A DNA stretch of 64,000 nucleotides from Streptomyces sp. Sge12 (GCF_002080455.1 NZ_CP020555.1:930001-994000); one strand, 5' to 3'. Shown: positions 1 through 8,482, numbered from the stretch's first letter. Program-made: numbers and translations. The notes: a model not told the origin generated them from the letters alone.

Positions 1-1179
1 GACGACGGGCTTCCGCCCATCACCAACACCAACGGCGTGACCATCAACGGTCACCACGCGACCATCAAGCGCGTGAGCGCCGCCCCCTTCCGCCTGTTCG
101 AGGTCGGAACCTCCGCGACGGTTCTGGGCAGACTGACCCTCAACGACCTGACCGTCATGAACGGTCAGCCCGCCGGCCCCGTCGGCGGCGGCGCCGTGCT
201 GGTCAACCGCAACAGCACCTTCGCCGGGACCAACGTCGCCTTCCAGGGCGGAACGGCGAACATCGGCGGCGGCATCAGGTTCCTGCCCGGCGCCACGGGC
301 ACCCTCACCGACAGCCGCATCACGGACAACCGCACCACCGGCGGGGCGAGCACGGGGGGCGGGGTGTACTCCGAAGGACAGGTCTCCCTCGTCAAGACCC
401 GCATCACGGGCAACCGTGCGCGGATCGGCGGCGGCATCGGGCACCCTTCGGGGACGCTCGCCATCACCGGGAGCACCATCAACCACAACACCGCCTTCGA
501 CGCCGGCGGCGGCATCTCCTCCGACGGATCCGGCGCCCTGCACGTGACGCGGACCGCCGTCACCGACAACCGCGTCACCACCGGCGGTCTCGGGACGGGC
601 ACCGGCGGCGGCGTCCATATCGGTTTCGGTGGCAGCCAGGCGTTCAGGAACTCCACCATCGAGGGGAACACCGTGGCCGTCCAGGCGGCGGACGACGGCG
701 GTGGCGGCATCTTCTCGTTCGGCGGGGCGCTCACCCTGGACTTCACCAAGGTGAGGGGCAACAAACTCATCGGGGAAGCCGGTCACGGTGCCGGGATCAG
801 CGCGCTGGGGGGCACCGTGAACATCCTGAACGCGTCGGAGGTCTCCGGGAACCTGGCCGCCGGCCGCTACTCGCTGGGCGGCGGCCTCTACACGGCCGGC
901 CTCCTCGCCGCCGCCCCGGCGGTGACGGTGAAGAAGTCCTCGATCGACCGCAACAAGGTCTCCGGCACCGGTTCACGGGGCGCCGGCATCTACAACGCGG
1001 CCGGCACCTACCAACTGACCGACGCCTCGGTGCGGTTCAACGTCGCACCCGACGCCCCCGCGCCCGGCGGCATCTGGACGAGCACGGCGATCACCTCGGT
1101 CACCAACACCAGGATCACCGGCAACACACCGACCAACTGCCGCTTCAGCCCGGCGCCCGTGACGTCCTGCGTCGGCTGA
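1..1179 (+). CDS. Right-handed parallel beta-helix surface protein (5' partial)
   Basis: The frame is open from base 1, so the gene begins upstream of the window; 392 C-terminal residues are visible. The sequence is built from short repeats of the kind 'S.I..N.A..GGGI', seen about ten times (for example ITGNRARIGGGI and IEGNTVAVQAADDGGGGIF). This is the signature of pectate-lyase-like parallel beta-helix (polymorphic outer-membrane/adhesin type) proteins in which Asn and Gly fill the turns. Such proteins are usually secreted and bind or cleave polysaccharide, but I see no catalytic motif. It ends SCVG without a membrane anchor. A bidirectional hairpin follows. Function is unknown beyond the fold. 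Confidence 0.8.
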   Translation, partial: DDGLPPITNTNGVTINGHHATIKRVSAAPFRLFEVGTSATVLGRLTLNDLTVMNGQPAGPVGGGAVLVNRNSTFAGTNVAFQGGTANIGGGIRFLPGATGTLTDSRITDNRTTGGASTGGGVYSEGQVSLVKTRITGNRARIGGGIGHPSGTLAITGSTINHNTAFDAGGGISSDGSGALHVTRTAVTDNRVTTGGLGTGTGGGVHIGFGGSQAFRNSTIEGNTVAVQAADDGGGGIFSFGGALTLDFTKVRGNKLIGEAGHGAGISALGGTVNILNASEVSGNLAAGRYSLGGGLYTAGLLAAAPAVTVKKSSIDRNKVSGTGSRGAGIYNAAGTYQLTDASVRFNVAPDAPAPGGIWTSTAITSVTNTRITGNTPTNCRFSPAPVTSCVG

Positions 1180-1197
1180 CCTCTCCCCCGCCGACGG

Positions 1198-1236
1198 CCT
1201 GCGGCCCCGCCCCCGAGAAGGGGACGGGGCCGCAGG
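1198..1236. terminator. Bidirectional hairpin terminator between convergent genes
   Basis: Twelve-base arms CCTGCGGCCCCG and CGGGGCCGCAGG pair perfectly across a short loop. The hairpin sits between the end of the beta-helix gene and the convergent glycine-rich gene. There is no T-run, as is usual for Streptomyces terminators. Confidence 0.7.
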
Positions 1237-1265
1237 GCTTCGCCCGGCCGTGCTTCCGCCGGGTA

Positions 1266-2378
1266 TCAGCTCGAACCGACGAACGTGATGTACACGGCGC
1301 CGTTCTGACCGCTGTTGCCGTTGGCGATCACCGGGACGCTCGCGACGGTGTCGGTGTTCGCCGCCGCCCAGCTGCCGCCACCGCCGCCGCCTCCACCGGT
1401 GATGGCTTCGCCGCCGCCTCCACCGCCGCCGCCACCGCCCCAGCCGCCGCCTCCACCGCCCCCGCTGCCGTAGTTGGTGCCGTTGGTCCGCCACTCGCCC
1501 TCGCCGCCCTGTCCGGCATTGCCGAAGAAGAGGGAGGTGTTGTTCGTCCAGGTCGCACCGGCGTTGGGGCCGTTGCCGGTGTGGACGGGGCCGCCCAGAC
1601 CGCCGATGCCGTCGATGCCGCCGGTGCCGCTCTTGCTGTCCACGCCGGAGCCGCCGCGGCCACCGCCGCCGCCGTCACCGTTGCTGCCGCCGCCCCCGCC
1701 CGCACCGGTACGCGTCAAGGTGCCGGTGGTGGCCTTGCCGTTGCCGCCCGTGGATCCGGCCGAGATGATCTGGCCCGAGACCGCGGTGCCGCCGTTGCCG
1801 CCGGCGCCGCCGTTGCCGTTGGCGTTGCCCTGGCCGCCTCCGCCGCCACCGCCGGCATCGGCGAGCAGCGTGGTCGTGGTGCACGTGCCGTAGCCCGCGA
1901 TGCACGGGTTCTGCGTGGTCAGGTCCACGCCGGAGACCAGGGTGGAGGCACCGCCGCGGCCGCCGGCGGACGTCGCGCCGAGCTGGCCGACGTAGTAGTA
2001 CAGGTTCTGTCCGAACGCGGTCCGGAAGCTCGCCACCGACGTCACGGTCTGCGCCTTGCCGCCGTAGCCGCCGTCACCGCCGCGGTAGAGGCCGCCGCCG
2101 TTGCTGCCGTACCGTCCGGCACCGCCGTACGCGGTCACGACCATGGGCGTGGTCGTGGTCAGCGCGGTCTGCGTCGCGGCCTGCGCCGCCGCCAGCAGGG
2201 CCGTGGTGTCGTACGAGGAGAGGCCGTCCGGCAGCTGGCAGGACACCACGGCGGTCTGGATCTCTCCGCACGAGATGTCGGTCGTCGTGGCCGAGGCGGT
2301 CGGTGCGGAGAGCGCCAGGACGGAGGCCAGGCATGCGCCGGTCCCCAGGGCCTTGACGACCCATTCCGATCTGAGCAT
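1266..2378 (-). CDS. Secreted glycine-rich protein
   Basis: Encodes 370 aa. The ATG at 2378 is chosen because GAAGGGA lies just upstream and because it opens a clean signal peptide (MLRSEWVVKALGTGACLASV... ending ASA-TT). Earlier in-frame starts would add an Arg-rich stretch in front of the signal. Residues about 80-370 are mostly Gly, Ala, Ser, Thr and Asn, with several runs of 5-9 Gly. Such runs give the opposite strand long Pro- or Ala-rich false frames. A Cys pair near residues 35-50 (ISCGEIQTAVVSCQLPDG) and another further on could form disulfides. The Gly-rich region recalls cell-wall or adhesive proteins; no family is recognised. The next gene on the same strand, at 2420-2860, is also secreted and may be co-transcribed. 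Confidence 0.75.
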   Translation of the reverse strand: MLRSEWVVKALGTGACLASVLALSAPTASATTTDISCGEIQTAVVSCQLPDGLSSYDTTALLAAAQAATQTALTTTTPMVVTAYGGAGRYGSNGGGLYRGGDGGYGGKAQTVTSVASFRTAFGQNLYYYVGQLGATSAGGRGGASTLVSGVDLTTQNPCIAGYGTCTTTTLLADAGGGGGGGQGNANGNGGAGGNGGTAVSGQIISAGSTGGNGKATTGTLTRTGAGGGGGSNGDGGGGGRGGSGVDSKSGTGGIDGIGGLGGPVHTGNGPNAGATWTNNTSLFFGNAGQGGEGEWRTNGTNYGSGGGGGGGWGGGGGGGGGGEAITGGGGGGGGSWAAANTDTVASVPVIANGNSGQNGAVYITFVGSS

Positions 2379-2419
2379 GAAATTCCCTTCAGGGGCGGGC
2401 GGACGGGCCCGGCGTGCGG

Positions 2420-2860
2420 TCAGGGCGCGCATTGTGCGACGGCCGCGACGGTGGCATTCGTCCTCGAGTCGTTCAGGACGGTGACGGTCCAGGTGTTGGG
2501 GGTCGCCGCCCGGGAGGTCAGCAGGACCTGCATCGAGCCGCTCATCAGGTAACCGCCGCTGACGAGCACGCTCCTGCCCGGGCAGGTGGCGAACACGGTG
2601 CCCTCCTCGCCGGGGACCAGGGTGACGGGGTCGCCGACCGTCTCGAAGGTGGGCACGGGCTCGGCCGGGGCGGTGGTGTCGGCGGGATCGTCCGCCTCCG
2701 CCAAGGCCGAGTGACCCGCTGCCGGTACCGGGCCCGCTGCCGCGGTACCCGAGAGCCCGGCCAGGGACACGGCGAGCACGGCGAAAACCCCGCAGGCCCG
2801 GGGGATCCGCCGACTGGTCCGCGGCCCCGAACGGCCGCGCCGAGGGAGATCAGAGCGCAT
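2420..2860 (-). CDS. Small secreted protein, unknown family
   Basis: Encodes 146 aa from ATG at 2860; the codon before it is TTG. An Arg-rich n-region followed by CGVFAVLAVSLAGLSGTAAAG is a typical signal peptide. The mature part has a Pro/Thr/Glu-rich linker and then a compact domain with two Cys (ATCPGRSVLVSGGY ... VAQCAP). That pattern resembles short secreted Streptomyces proteins whose single disulfide closes a small beta domain. It ends 42 bases before the glycine-rich gene, so the two may form an operon. No function can be assigned. Confidence 0.65.
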   Translation of the reverse strand: MRSDLPRRGRSGPRTSRRIPRACGVFAVLAVSLAGLSGTAAAGPVPAAGHSALAEADDPADTTAPAEPVPTFETVGDPVTLVPGEEGTVFATCPGRSVLVSGGYLMSGSMQVLLTSRAATPNTWTVTVLNDSRTNATVAAVAQCAP

Positions 2861-3021
2861 CAAGGAGCTTCTGCTTTCTGGGGGAGGAGCGAGCGGTTCG
2901 CGGCATCGTTACCCTCTGGGGACCCTCGCGCGTCCGCTCTGCTGTCTTTTGAGTGACTGTCATACGGCGCCCGGCCCAGTGCGAAGCGTCGCACGCGCCG
3001 CGGAGCGCCGTGGTATCGCGG

Positions 3022-3666
3022 TCAGGCCTGGGGGGACGCCTGCGGCGCGTCCCCGCGCGGGCCCTCGTGCGAGCCCTCGTGCGAGCCCTCCTGCGACTCC
3101 TTGCGGGCGTCCTCGCGGCGCTCGTCGTGGGGCTTCGCGACGGGCCTGCCGTGGGGGCCCTCGCCAGGTCCGCGGCCGGGCCTGTGGTGCTGGCCGAACT
3201 CGGGCGCGAGCACCCTGAAGGGGATGGACTGCCACAGCTGGGAGCTGTGCCCCGCGAGCTCCAGGTGGTACTCGCCGCGGAGGCGGTGACGGGCGGCGGC
3301 GCGCCGCTCCGGCACCGTGATCGTCCCGGAGACCTCTCCGTCGGCGTTGGCGAGGAGGATGGCGAGGGTAACGATGCGCCGCCCGGCGCGCAGGTCGCCG
3401 TTCCCGTCGGACCCCTCCACGGCTCGGGTGTCATCGGCCCGGCCCTCCGGGATCAGCCGGACGTACACCTCCTCGTTCGGCCAGTACCGGCTCGCGGACA
3501 CGGTGAAGGTCTCCCCGTGCGCCACGGTGTTGCGGTCGACGGTGATGGTGGAGAAGGGGGCCGGGTTGACCGCGGCCGGCGGCGCTGCCGACGCTGCGGC
3601 CGGGCCCGCGCTCAGTACTGCGGCTCCGGCCGCCAGGGCGACGAGCCATCGCGGGTTTCTGGGCAT
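3022..3666 (-). CDS. Secreted Ig-like-domain protein with charged repeat tail
   Basis: Encodes 214 aa. ATG 3666 is preceded by GAAGGAGA at good spacing and opens the signal peptide MPRNPRWLVALAAGAAVLSA...ASAAP. Residues about 35-150 look like one beta-sandwich domain (FSTITVDRNTVAHGETFTV ... SIPFRVLAPEF). The C-terminal 60 residues are low-complexity and charged (HHRPGRGPGEGPHGR, then SHEG-type repeats). These come from a 12-base unit, GTGCGAGCCCTC on the plus strand, repeated about three times near 3064-3100. It is probably extracellular; function unknown. It is divergent from the TetR gene at 3925. Confidence 0.7.
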   Translation of the reverse strand: MPRNPRWLVALAAGAAVLSAGPAAASAAPPAAVNPAPFSTITVDRNTVAHGETFTVSASRYWPNEEVYVRLIPEGRADDTRAVEGSDGNGDLRAGRRIVTLAILLANADGEVSGTITVPERRAAARHRLRGEYHLELAGHSSQLWQSIPFRVLAPEFGQHHRPGRGPGEGPHGRPVAKPHDERREDARKESQEGSHEGSHEGPRGDAPQASPQA

Positions 3667-3924
3667 GGTGGGGTGGTCTCCTTCGGAAGCGGAGGGCACG
3701 CCGGGCTGTTCTTCGAACACCGGCCCGCGATTCGTAGACACGTACGCACCGAACCAAACAGGCGCGCCCTGCGGCTCCCCGGGACGGTCGCGGTCTGCCA
3801 CCCGTACGGTCGGCACCCGCGGGGCACCGCTCCCCCGCCGGGACTTCCGGCTCCGGCCGCGCCGACGCGGCCGCCCCGCCGGCTCGTTTGCGACAATGGC
3901 ACCCAGCGAGTGGGGAGGGGCGCC

Positions 3925-4551
3925 GTGAATCAGTCGGCTCGACGACCACGGACCGAGGAGCGCGCCGCGGACGGCCGCGCCGAGCGGGGCCGCCAGTCCC
4001 GGGTGAAGATCGCCGAGGCCGTACTGTCCCTGCTCGACGACGGGGAATCGAGCTTCCCCGCCGAGCGGGTGGCCGAGCGTGCGGGCGTGTCGCGGCGCCT
4101 GGTGTTCCACCACTTCGCCGACTTGTCCGAGCTGGTGGAGACGGCGATCACCCGTCGGCTGGAGCAGCTGATCGAGCAGATCAGGCCGCTTCCGACGACC
4201 GGTCCGCGCGACACCAGGGTGGCTGCCCTCACGGAACAGCGCGCACGGATCCTGGAGTGGATCACTCCGGCCCAGCTGACCCTGATGCGCCTGGAGACAC
4301 CGGGCGACCGGGTCGCCGAGGTCACCCGAGAGGTACTGGACCTCGCCCGGGCGCGACTGGCCGAGATCTTCGCGGAGGAACTCGAACGCCTGCCCGCGTC
4401 ACGCAGGTCCGAAGTGCTCCACGGTCTGGACGCGGTGACGACCTGGGGCGCCTGGTACCACTGGCGCAGCAGCGGCCTGAGCGCCGAATCGGCCGCCCGC
4501 ACCATGGAGACGGCCGTACACGCCCTGCTCGCCACGACCGACCGCCCCTAG
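3925..4551 (+). CDS. TetR-family transcriptional regulator
   Basis: Encodes 208 aa. GTG 3925 follows GGGGAGGGG. Residues about 20-75 hold the HTH (RVKIAEAVLSLLDDGESSF ... VSRRLVFHHFADLSELVE), matching TetR recognition-helix spacing. The rest is an all-helical ligand/dimer domain (ITPAQLTLMRLETPGDRVAE ... WGAWYHWRSSGLSAESAA). In TetR families this domain binds a small ligand that releases the operator. It lies next to the lanthipeptide locus. The palindrome at 4885-4903 and the related site at 8365-8381 are candidate targets, but that link is inference; the gene could equally regulate its divergent neighbour. Confidence 0.85.
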   Translation: MNQSARRPRTEERAADGRAERGRQSRVKIAEAVLSLLDDGESSFPAERVAERAGVSRRLVFHHFADLSELVETAITRRLEQLIEQIRPLPTTGPRDTRVAALTEQRARILEWITPAQLTLMRLETPGDRVAEVTREVLDLARARLAEIFAEELERLPASRRSEVLHGLDAVTTWGAWYHWRSSGLSAESAARTMETAVHALLATTDRP

Positions 4552-4582
4552 GGCGCGCCAGGGAAATCGCCGGTACACGGCT

Positions 4583-4608
4583 GATCCCCGCCCTGTGGGG
4601 CGGGGATC
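4583..4608. terminator. Hairpin terminator between tetR and the lanthipeptide precursor
   Basis: Arms GATCCCCGCCC and GGGCGGGGATC pair perfectly over the loop TGTG. The two flanking genes converge on it, so it can end both transcripts. Confidence 0.7.
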
Positions 4609-4663
4609 GAGCCATCGGCTGCCGGACGGGGCGCCTTTGCGGCGCGGGTCGGCGGCCACGCGG

Positions 4664-4789
4664 TCATTCATCGGCCGCCAGGGTGAGGGTGCAGCTGGAC
4701 CAACCGGTGCAGTCGCGCTCGGACATCTCCTGTTCCTGCTCCTGCGGGAGCAGCTCCAGGGCGTTCAGGTCGGTCGTCGTCTCGTTCAT
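4664..4789 (-). CDS. Class IV lanthipeptide precursor peptide
   Basis: A 41-residue gene too small for most ORF callers. ATG 4789 has a purine-rich GAGGAGAGAGG upstream. Residues 1-22 are an acidic, helix-prone, Cys-free leader with Leu at 8, 11, 13 and 14 (DLNALELLP). Residues 23-41 are the core, SERDCTGWSSCTLTLAADE, with Cys27, Cys33 and six Ser/Thr (23, 28, 31, 32, 34, 36). Dehydrated Ser23 to Cys27 and Thr28 to Cys33 would give two small, non-overlapping rings; that pattern is inference. The identification rests on core composition plus a LanL synthetase transcribed divergently 245 bases away. No dedicated protease or ABC exporter is seen, which is common for class III/IV loci. Confidence 0.85.
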   Translation of the reverse strand: MNETTTDLNALELLPQEQEQEMSERDCTGWSSCTLTLAADE

Positions 4790-4884
4790 CGCCTTGCCTC
4801 TCTCCTCGGACCTCCCGGATCACCTCGACCCGGCACATGGTCGATACCCCGACAAATCGACAGAACACCGGACTTGGGGATTTC

Positions 4885-4903
4885 TTTGCACTTTGAGTGC
4901 AAA
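4885..4903. promoter_or_regulatory. Perfect palindrome in the lanthipeptide intergenic region
   Basis: Arms TTTGCACT and AGTGCAAA flank a 3-base centre, between the divergent precursor gene and synthetase gene. It looks like an operator for a dimeric regulator. A near-copy (TTGCACT CCG AGTGTCA) lies at 8365-8381 on the far side of the locus. Confidence 0.55.
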
Positions 4904-5034
4904 TACTTACCTTCGGGCCCGTCCCGGCCGGCCCGGCCCGGCCCGACAGGAAGGCGCGGCGGGGCGGGCATAGACTGGTGAGCTGCGCACACGCACCGTG
5001 ATCCGCCGAGGATCCGAGAGAGCGCTGACCGCCC

Positions 5035-7839
5035 ATGACCGCGAATCCGCACCCCGCCCCGCCGGACGACGCGTCGGCCGACTCGCTCCTGCTGCTCGAT
5101 GTCGCACGCGCCGTGCTGAGCCGCTGCGGAGGCCAGCGGTGGACCCTGCAGCCGACGGAGTCGTGGTGCTTCGTACGGCCTCCGGGCGCCGCCGTACGGC
5201 GCAAGCACGGATGGAAGCTCCACGTCTCGGCAACTCCGCTGTCGGCGGCGCTCGTTCTCGCCCGGTCGGCGCAGGTGCTCACACGCCGCGGGGCCTCCTT
5301 CAAGTTCGCGGTCGATCTGGACCGGGTCGTACGGCTCGGGGACGTCTGGCACGACCGGGGCACGGGCGGAAAGTTCATCACCGTGTACCCGGACGACGAT
5401 GAGCGGTTCCGCGTCCTGGCCCGTGAGTTGGATGCCGCGACGGCCGGGCTGAGCGGCCCCAGGATCCTGTCCGACAGGCCGGTGCGGCCCGGCAGCCTCG
5501 TCTTCTTCCGGTACGGGCAGTTCAGCGGCGACACGGCCCTGAACGACGACGGGGTCCTCGAGCCGTGGATGACCGGTCCGGACGGCAGCAGGATCAAGGA
5601 CGAGCGCGCCGCGGGGTTCACCCTCCCGCCCTGGGCCGCCTACCCCTTTCCAGACGCATCCCACGCATCCCACGCGTCCGACACGGCTGCACCGGTGCTG
5701 CTCGGGGGCCGGTTCAAGGTGCTGCGGGCCGTCCGGCACGCGAACAAGGGGGGCGTCTACCGGGCGGTGGACGAACGGACGGGGCTCGAAGTCGTCGTCA
5801 AGCACGCGCGGGCACACGTCGGCGCCCGCCTGGACGGAACCGACGTGCGCGACCGGCTGCGCGACGAGGCCAGGACGCTGGAGCAGCTCGCACCGCTGGG
5901 GATCACCCCCGGGATGGTCCGGCTGTTCGAAGAGCAGGGCGACTTGTTCCTCGCCGAGGAGCTGGTGCCCGGAGAGCCCCTGCACCTGTGGCAGTCGGCG
6001 CGCGCCCGGGAGGGCGGACCGGGACCGGCCGAGTCCGCCGCCATGGTCGCGGGGCTGGTGGCCCTGGTGCGGACGGTTCACGAGGCGGGATTCGTGATCC
6101 GCGACTTCAAGCCGCACAACGTCATGGTCACCCCATCCGGGGAACTGCGTCTGATCGACACCGAGTACGTGACCGAAGCGGGGCGGCCGTGCGCCCCGGC
6201 TTACACGCGGGGCTTCGCCGCACCCGAGGTCAGGGCCCTGGGGCTGCACGCATCGGCTGCGGAGTCCACCGCGGTCGCGGGAGCGGCGGCGGACCGCTTC
6301 AGCCTGGGAGTGGTCCTCTTCTCCCTTCTGACCGGCCTCGATCCCCGATGGGCGGCCGGCTGGACCGATGGCGCCGACCACCGCCGGGACGGGCAGCGGG
6401 TGCTCCCGCTGATCGCCCTCTCGCACCCCGCGCTGGCACCGTTCGGCGAACTGATCGCCGGGCTGACCCTGGCCGACCCCGGCGCGCGGTGGACCCTCCC
6501 GCACGCCCTGGCCTGGCTGGCGGGGCGGAACGGGGCGACCGGGCCGAACGGGAACAGCGCCCGTCGGGCCGGTGGGCCTGCGGCGGCCCCGGCGCCGCGG
6601 GCCGCGCTGCCCCCGTACCGGCCGGACACGATCGACCGGCTGCTCGACGACGGCATCGCCCACCTGCAACGCACCATGACCCCGTGGCGCGCAGCGCTGT
6701 GGCCCGCGCCGGAATGGGACGTGCCGCGCAGCGATCCCTGCAACACCTGGAACGGCGCGGCCGGCGTACTCGCCACCCTCACCCACGCCGCACGGGCCGG
6801 CGGTGGCGCCTCCCCGCTCACCACCGTGGCCGAGGCCGCCCGCTGGCTGGACGAGCGCCTGTTCAGCACGGACCGGCTGCTGCCCGGCCTGTGCTTCGGC
6901 CGTTCCGGCACGGCCTGGGCGCTGTTCGACGCCGCCCGGCTGCTCGATGACGCGGCCATGGCCGATCGGGCGATCGCGCTCGTCGAGCAGCTCCCGACCC
7001 GGTGGCCGAGCCCCGACGTCACCCACGGCCTCTCCGGGGCGGGTACTGCGTGTCTGCACCTGTGGGAGGCCACCGCCGACGAGTCCCTCCTCGAAGCGGC
7101 GTTCGCCCGCGCCGATGCCGTTCTGGACGCCGCGGACCGGACGGGCGGCGACTGGACCTGGCCGACCTCCCGCGACACGGACTCCGTACTCGCGGGAGCG
7201 CACACGTACGGATTCGCCCACGGGACGGCAGGGGTCGGGGCGTTCCTGCTGGCCGCCTCGGCCGCGGCCGAGGCTCGCGGACACACCGCGCAAGCGGGCC
7301 GGTTCGCAGCCGCCGCCCTCGGCGCGGGCGACACCCTGGTCCGGGCCGCGCGGGTGCAGGAGGGCCGGGCGGCCTGGCCCGCCGAAGTGGGCGGCGAGCC
7401 GCAGTTCCGGCCGAGCACCCAATGGTGCAACGGGCCTGCGGGCATCGGCACCTTCCTGATCCGGCTGTGGGCGGCGACCGGCGTGCAGCGCTTCGCGGAC
7501 CTCGCCGAACAGGCCGCGGCGGCCGGCGTCAGCGACCCGTGGCGTGCGATCGCCGGCGCGTGCTGCGGAAACGCCGGGACCGGCCACTTCCTCCTGGACA
7601 TGGCCGACTTCACCGGTGAGGCCCGCTACCGCACCCGGGCCGAGGGCATCGCCGCGCTCATCGAGGCCCAGCACTGCGAGTCCGACGGGCTGCGCCTCGT
7701 CGCCGACGCCACGAGCGGCTCCGAGTACGGCAACGGCGCGGCGGGGATCCTCGACTTCCTGCTGCGCCTGCGCCACGGCGGCACCCGCCCGTGGACGGTG
7801 TCATGGCCACCCGGGCCGCCCACCGCCGCCCGTACCTAG
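5035..7839 (+). CDS. lanL: Class IV lanthipeptide synthetase LanL
   Basis: Encodes 934 aa with the three-part LanL layout. About 1-200 is a phosphoSer/Thr lyase domain. About 225-510 is a Ser/Thr kinase-like domain, with VVVKH, then IRDFKPHNVMV in place of HRDLKPEN, and LIDTEYV in the DFG region. About 530-934 is a LanC-like cyclase with GLSGAG, GFAHGTAGVG, WCNGPAGIG and ACCGNAGTGH. Zinc ligands are Cys798 and Cys843 with Cys844 in the usual His position. The ligands separate it from class III LanKC enzymes, which lack them. It would phosphorylate core Ser/Thr, eliminate phosphate and add Cys thiols to form (methyl)lanthionine. It overlaps the convergent membrane-protein gene by 4 bases at its end. 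Confidence 0.92.
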   Translation: MTANPHPAPPDDASADSLLLLDVARAVLSRCGGQRWTLQPTESWCFVRPPGAAVRRKHGWKLHVSATPLSAALVLARSAQVLTRRGASFKFAVDLDRVVRLGDVWHDRGTGGKFITVYPDDDERFRVLARELDAATAGLSGPRILSDRPVRPGSLVFFRYGQFSGDTALNDDGVLEPWMTGPDGSRIKDERAAGFTLPPWAAYPFPDASHASHASDTAAPVLLGGRFKVLRAVRHANKGGVYRAVDERTGLEVVVKHARAHVGARLDGTDVRDRLRDEARTLEQLAPLGITPGMVRLFEEQGDLFLAEELVPGEPLHLWQSARAREGGPGPAESAAMVAGLVALVRTVHEAGFVIRDFKPHNVMVTPSGELRLIDTEYVTEAGRPCAPAYTRGFAAPEVRALGLHASAAESTAVAGAAADRFSLGVVLFSLLTGLDPRWAAGWTDGADHRRDGQRVLPLIALSHPALAPFGELIAGLTLADPGARWTLPHALAWLAGRNGATGPNGNSARRAGGPAAAPAPRAALPPYRPDTIDRLLDDGIAHLQRTMTPWRAALWPAPEWDVPRSDPCNTWNGAAGVLATLTHAARAGGGASPLTTVAEAARWLDERLFSTDRLLPGLCFGRSGTAWALFDAARLLDDAAMADRAIALVEQLPTRWPSPDVTHGLSGAGTACLHLWEATADESLLEAAFARADAVLDAADRTGGDWTWPTSRDTDSVLAGAHTYGFAHGTAGVGAFLLAASAAAEARGHTAQAGRFAAAALGAGDTLVRAARVQEGRAAWPAEVGGEPQFRPSTQWCNGPAGIGTFLIRLWAATGVQRFADLAEQAAAAGVSDPWRAIAGACCGNAGTGHFLLDMADFTGEARYRTRAEGIAALIEAQHCESDGLRLVADATSGSEYGNGAAGILDFLLRLRHGGTRPWTVSWPPGPPTAART

Positions 7840-8309
7840 GCCGTCTCTTCCAGAGCCTGCGGGGCCGGCGTTCCGTGCGACAGCCGGCCGTGCAGGGCGG
7901 GGCCGCCGAGGGTCACCAGGACGAACAGGAACCCGGCGGTGATCAGAGTCGGCTCCGCGAACCACAGGCCGGCGAGCCGGTCGACGAGCAGGGCCACGGC
8001 CACCAGGAGCACCTTCCCCGCCACCAGGCCCAGGAACAGTCGGCGGTCGAGCGGAGCCCTCCCGGCCCGGGCGAGGCGGCGGCCGAGGAAGCGGCCGGCC
8101 ACGCTGACGCAGAGCACCACCACGAGGACGCGCAGTGCGTGCTCCCACGCGGGCATGTCCCCGCCGAGCACCCAGACGGCAGCCACGGCCGCGCCCGCAG
8201 CGGCGTAGGCGGACACCTGCGCGACCGACGGACCGCGCCGCCCGGTCCCGCCCTGACCTGCATGGACACGGCTCGGCCCGGCAGACGCTCGGGCGGTGTG
8301 GACAGACAT
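7836..8309 (-). CDS. Small integral membrane protein, unknown family
   Basis: Encodes 157 aa from ATG 8309, with GAAAGGCGA upstream. After a basic N-terminus there are four probable membrane segments: VAQVSAYAAAGAAVAAVWVL, ALRVLVVVLCVSVAGRFLG, LFLGLVAGKVLLVAVALLV and LITAGFLFVLVTLGGPALHG. No transporter signature is seen. Its stop overlaps the end of lanL on the opposite strand by 4 bases. Its promoter region carries a palindrome like the one upstream of lanL, so co-regulation is possible. A role in immunity or export is speculation; it could be an unrelated neighbour. Confidence 0.7.
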   Translation of the reverse strand: MSVHTARASAGPSRVHAGQGGTGRRGPSVAQVSAYAAAGAAVAAVWVLGGDMPAWEHALRVLVVVLCVSVAGRFLGRRLARAGRAPLDRRLFLGLVAGKVLLVAVALLVDRLAGLWFAEPTLITAGFLFVLVTLGGPALHGRLSHGTPAPQALEETA

Positions 8310-8364
8310 GTCTCGCCTTTCGTTACGGGCAGCGAATAAATGCCACGAACAGCCACAAAACAAC

Positions 8365-8381
8365 TTGCACTCCGAGTGTCA
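8365..8381. promoter_or_regulatory. Imperfect palindrome resembling the lan operator
   Basis: TTGCACT, then CCG, then AGTGTCA. Twelve of the first 14 bases equal the site at 4886-4899 (TTGCACTTTGAGTG). It lies between the divergent membrane-protein gene and the Eis-like gene. Confidence 0.4.
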
Positions 8382-8482
8382 TGTCTTTGGGTGCGCCTCG
8401 TCAAGCCCCTCCGGGTGACCCACCCGGGTGGCACCCCCGCCCCGTACGCCTCCGCGGCCGGAATCCCTGGTAGAGGTGACCC

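Noticed and set aside
165-770. Long minus-strand frame opposite the beta-helix gene
   Set aside because: Pro/Val-rich mirror of a Gly/Thr-rich gene; no start site or motif.
1474-2552. Several long plus-strand frames opposite the glycine-rich gene
   Set aside because: Poly-Pro and poly-Ala products are the complement of GGN repeats.
2953-3924. In-frame extension of the TetR gene by 324 codons
   Set aside because: It runs through the opposite secreted-protein gene and is Arg/Pro-rich; GTG 3925 has its own ribosome site.
4786-7776. 996-codon minus-strand frame opposite lanL
   Set aside because: Composition (Arg/Gly/Pro/Gln) is that of an antisense frame; no domain.
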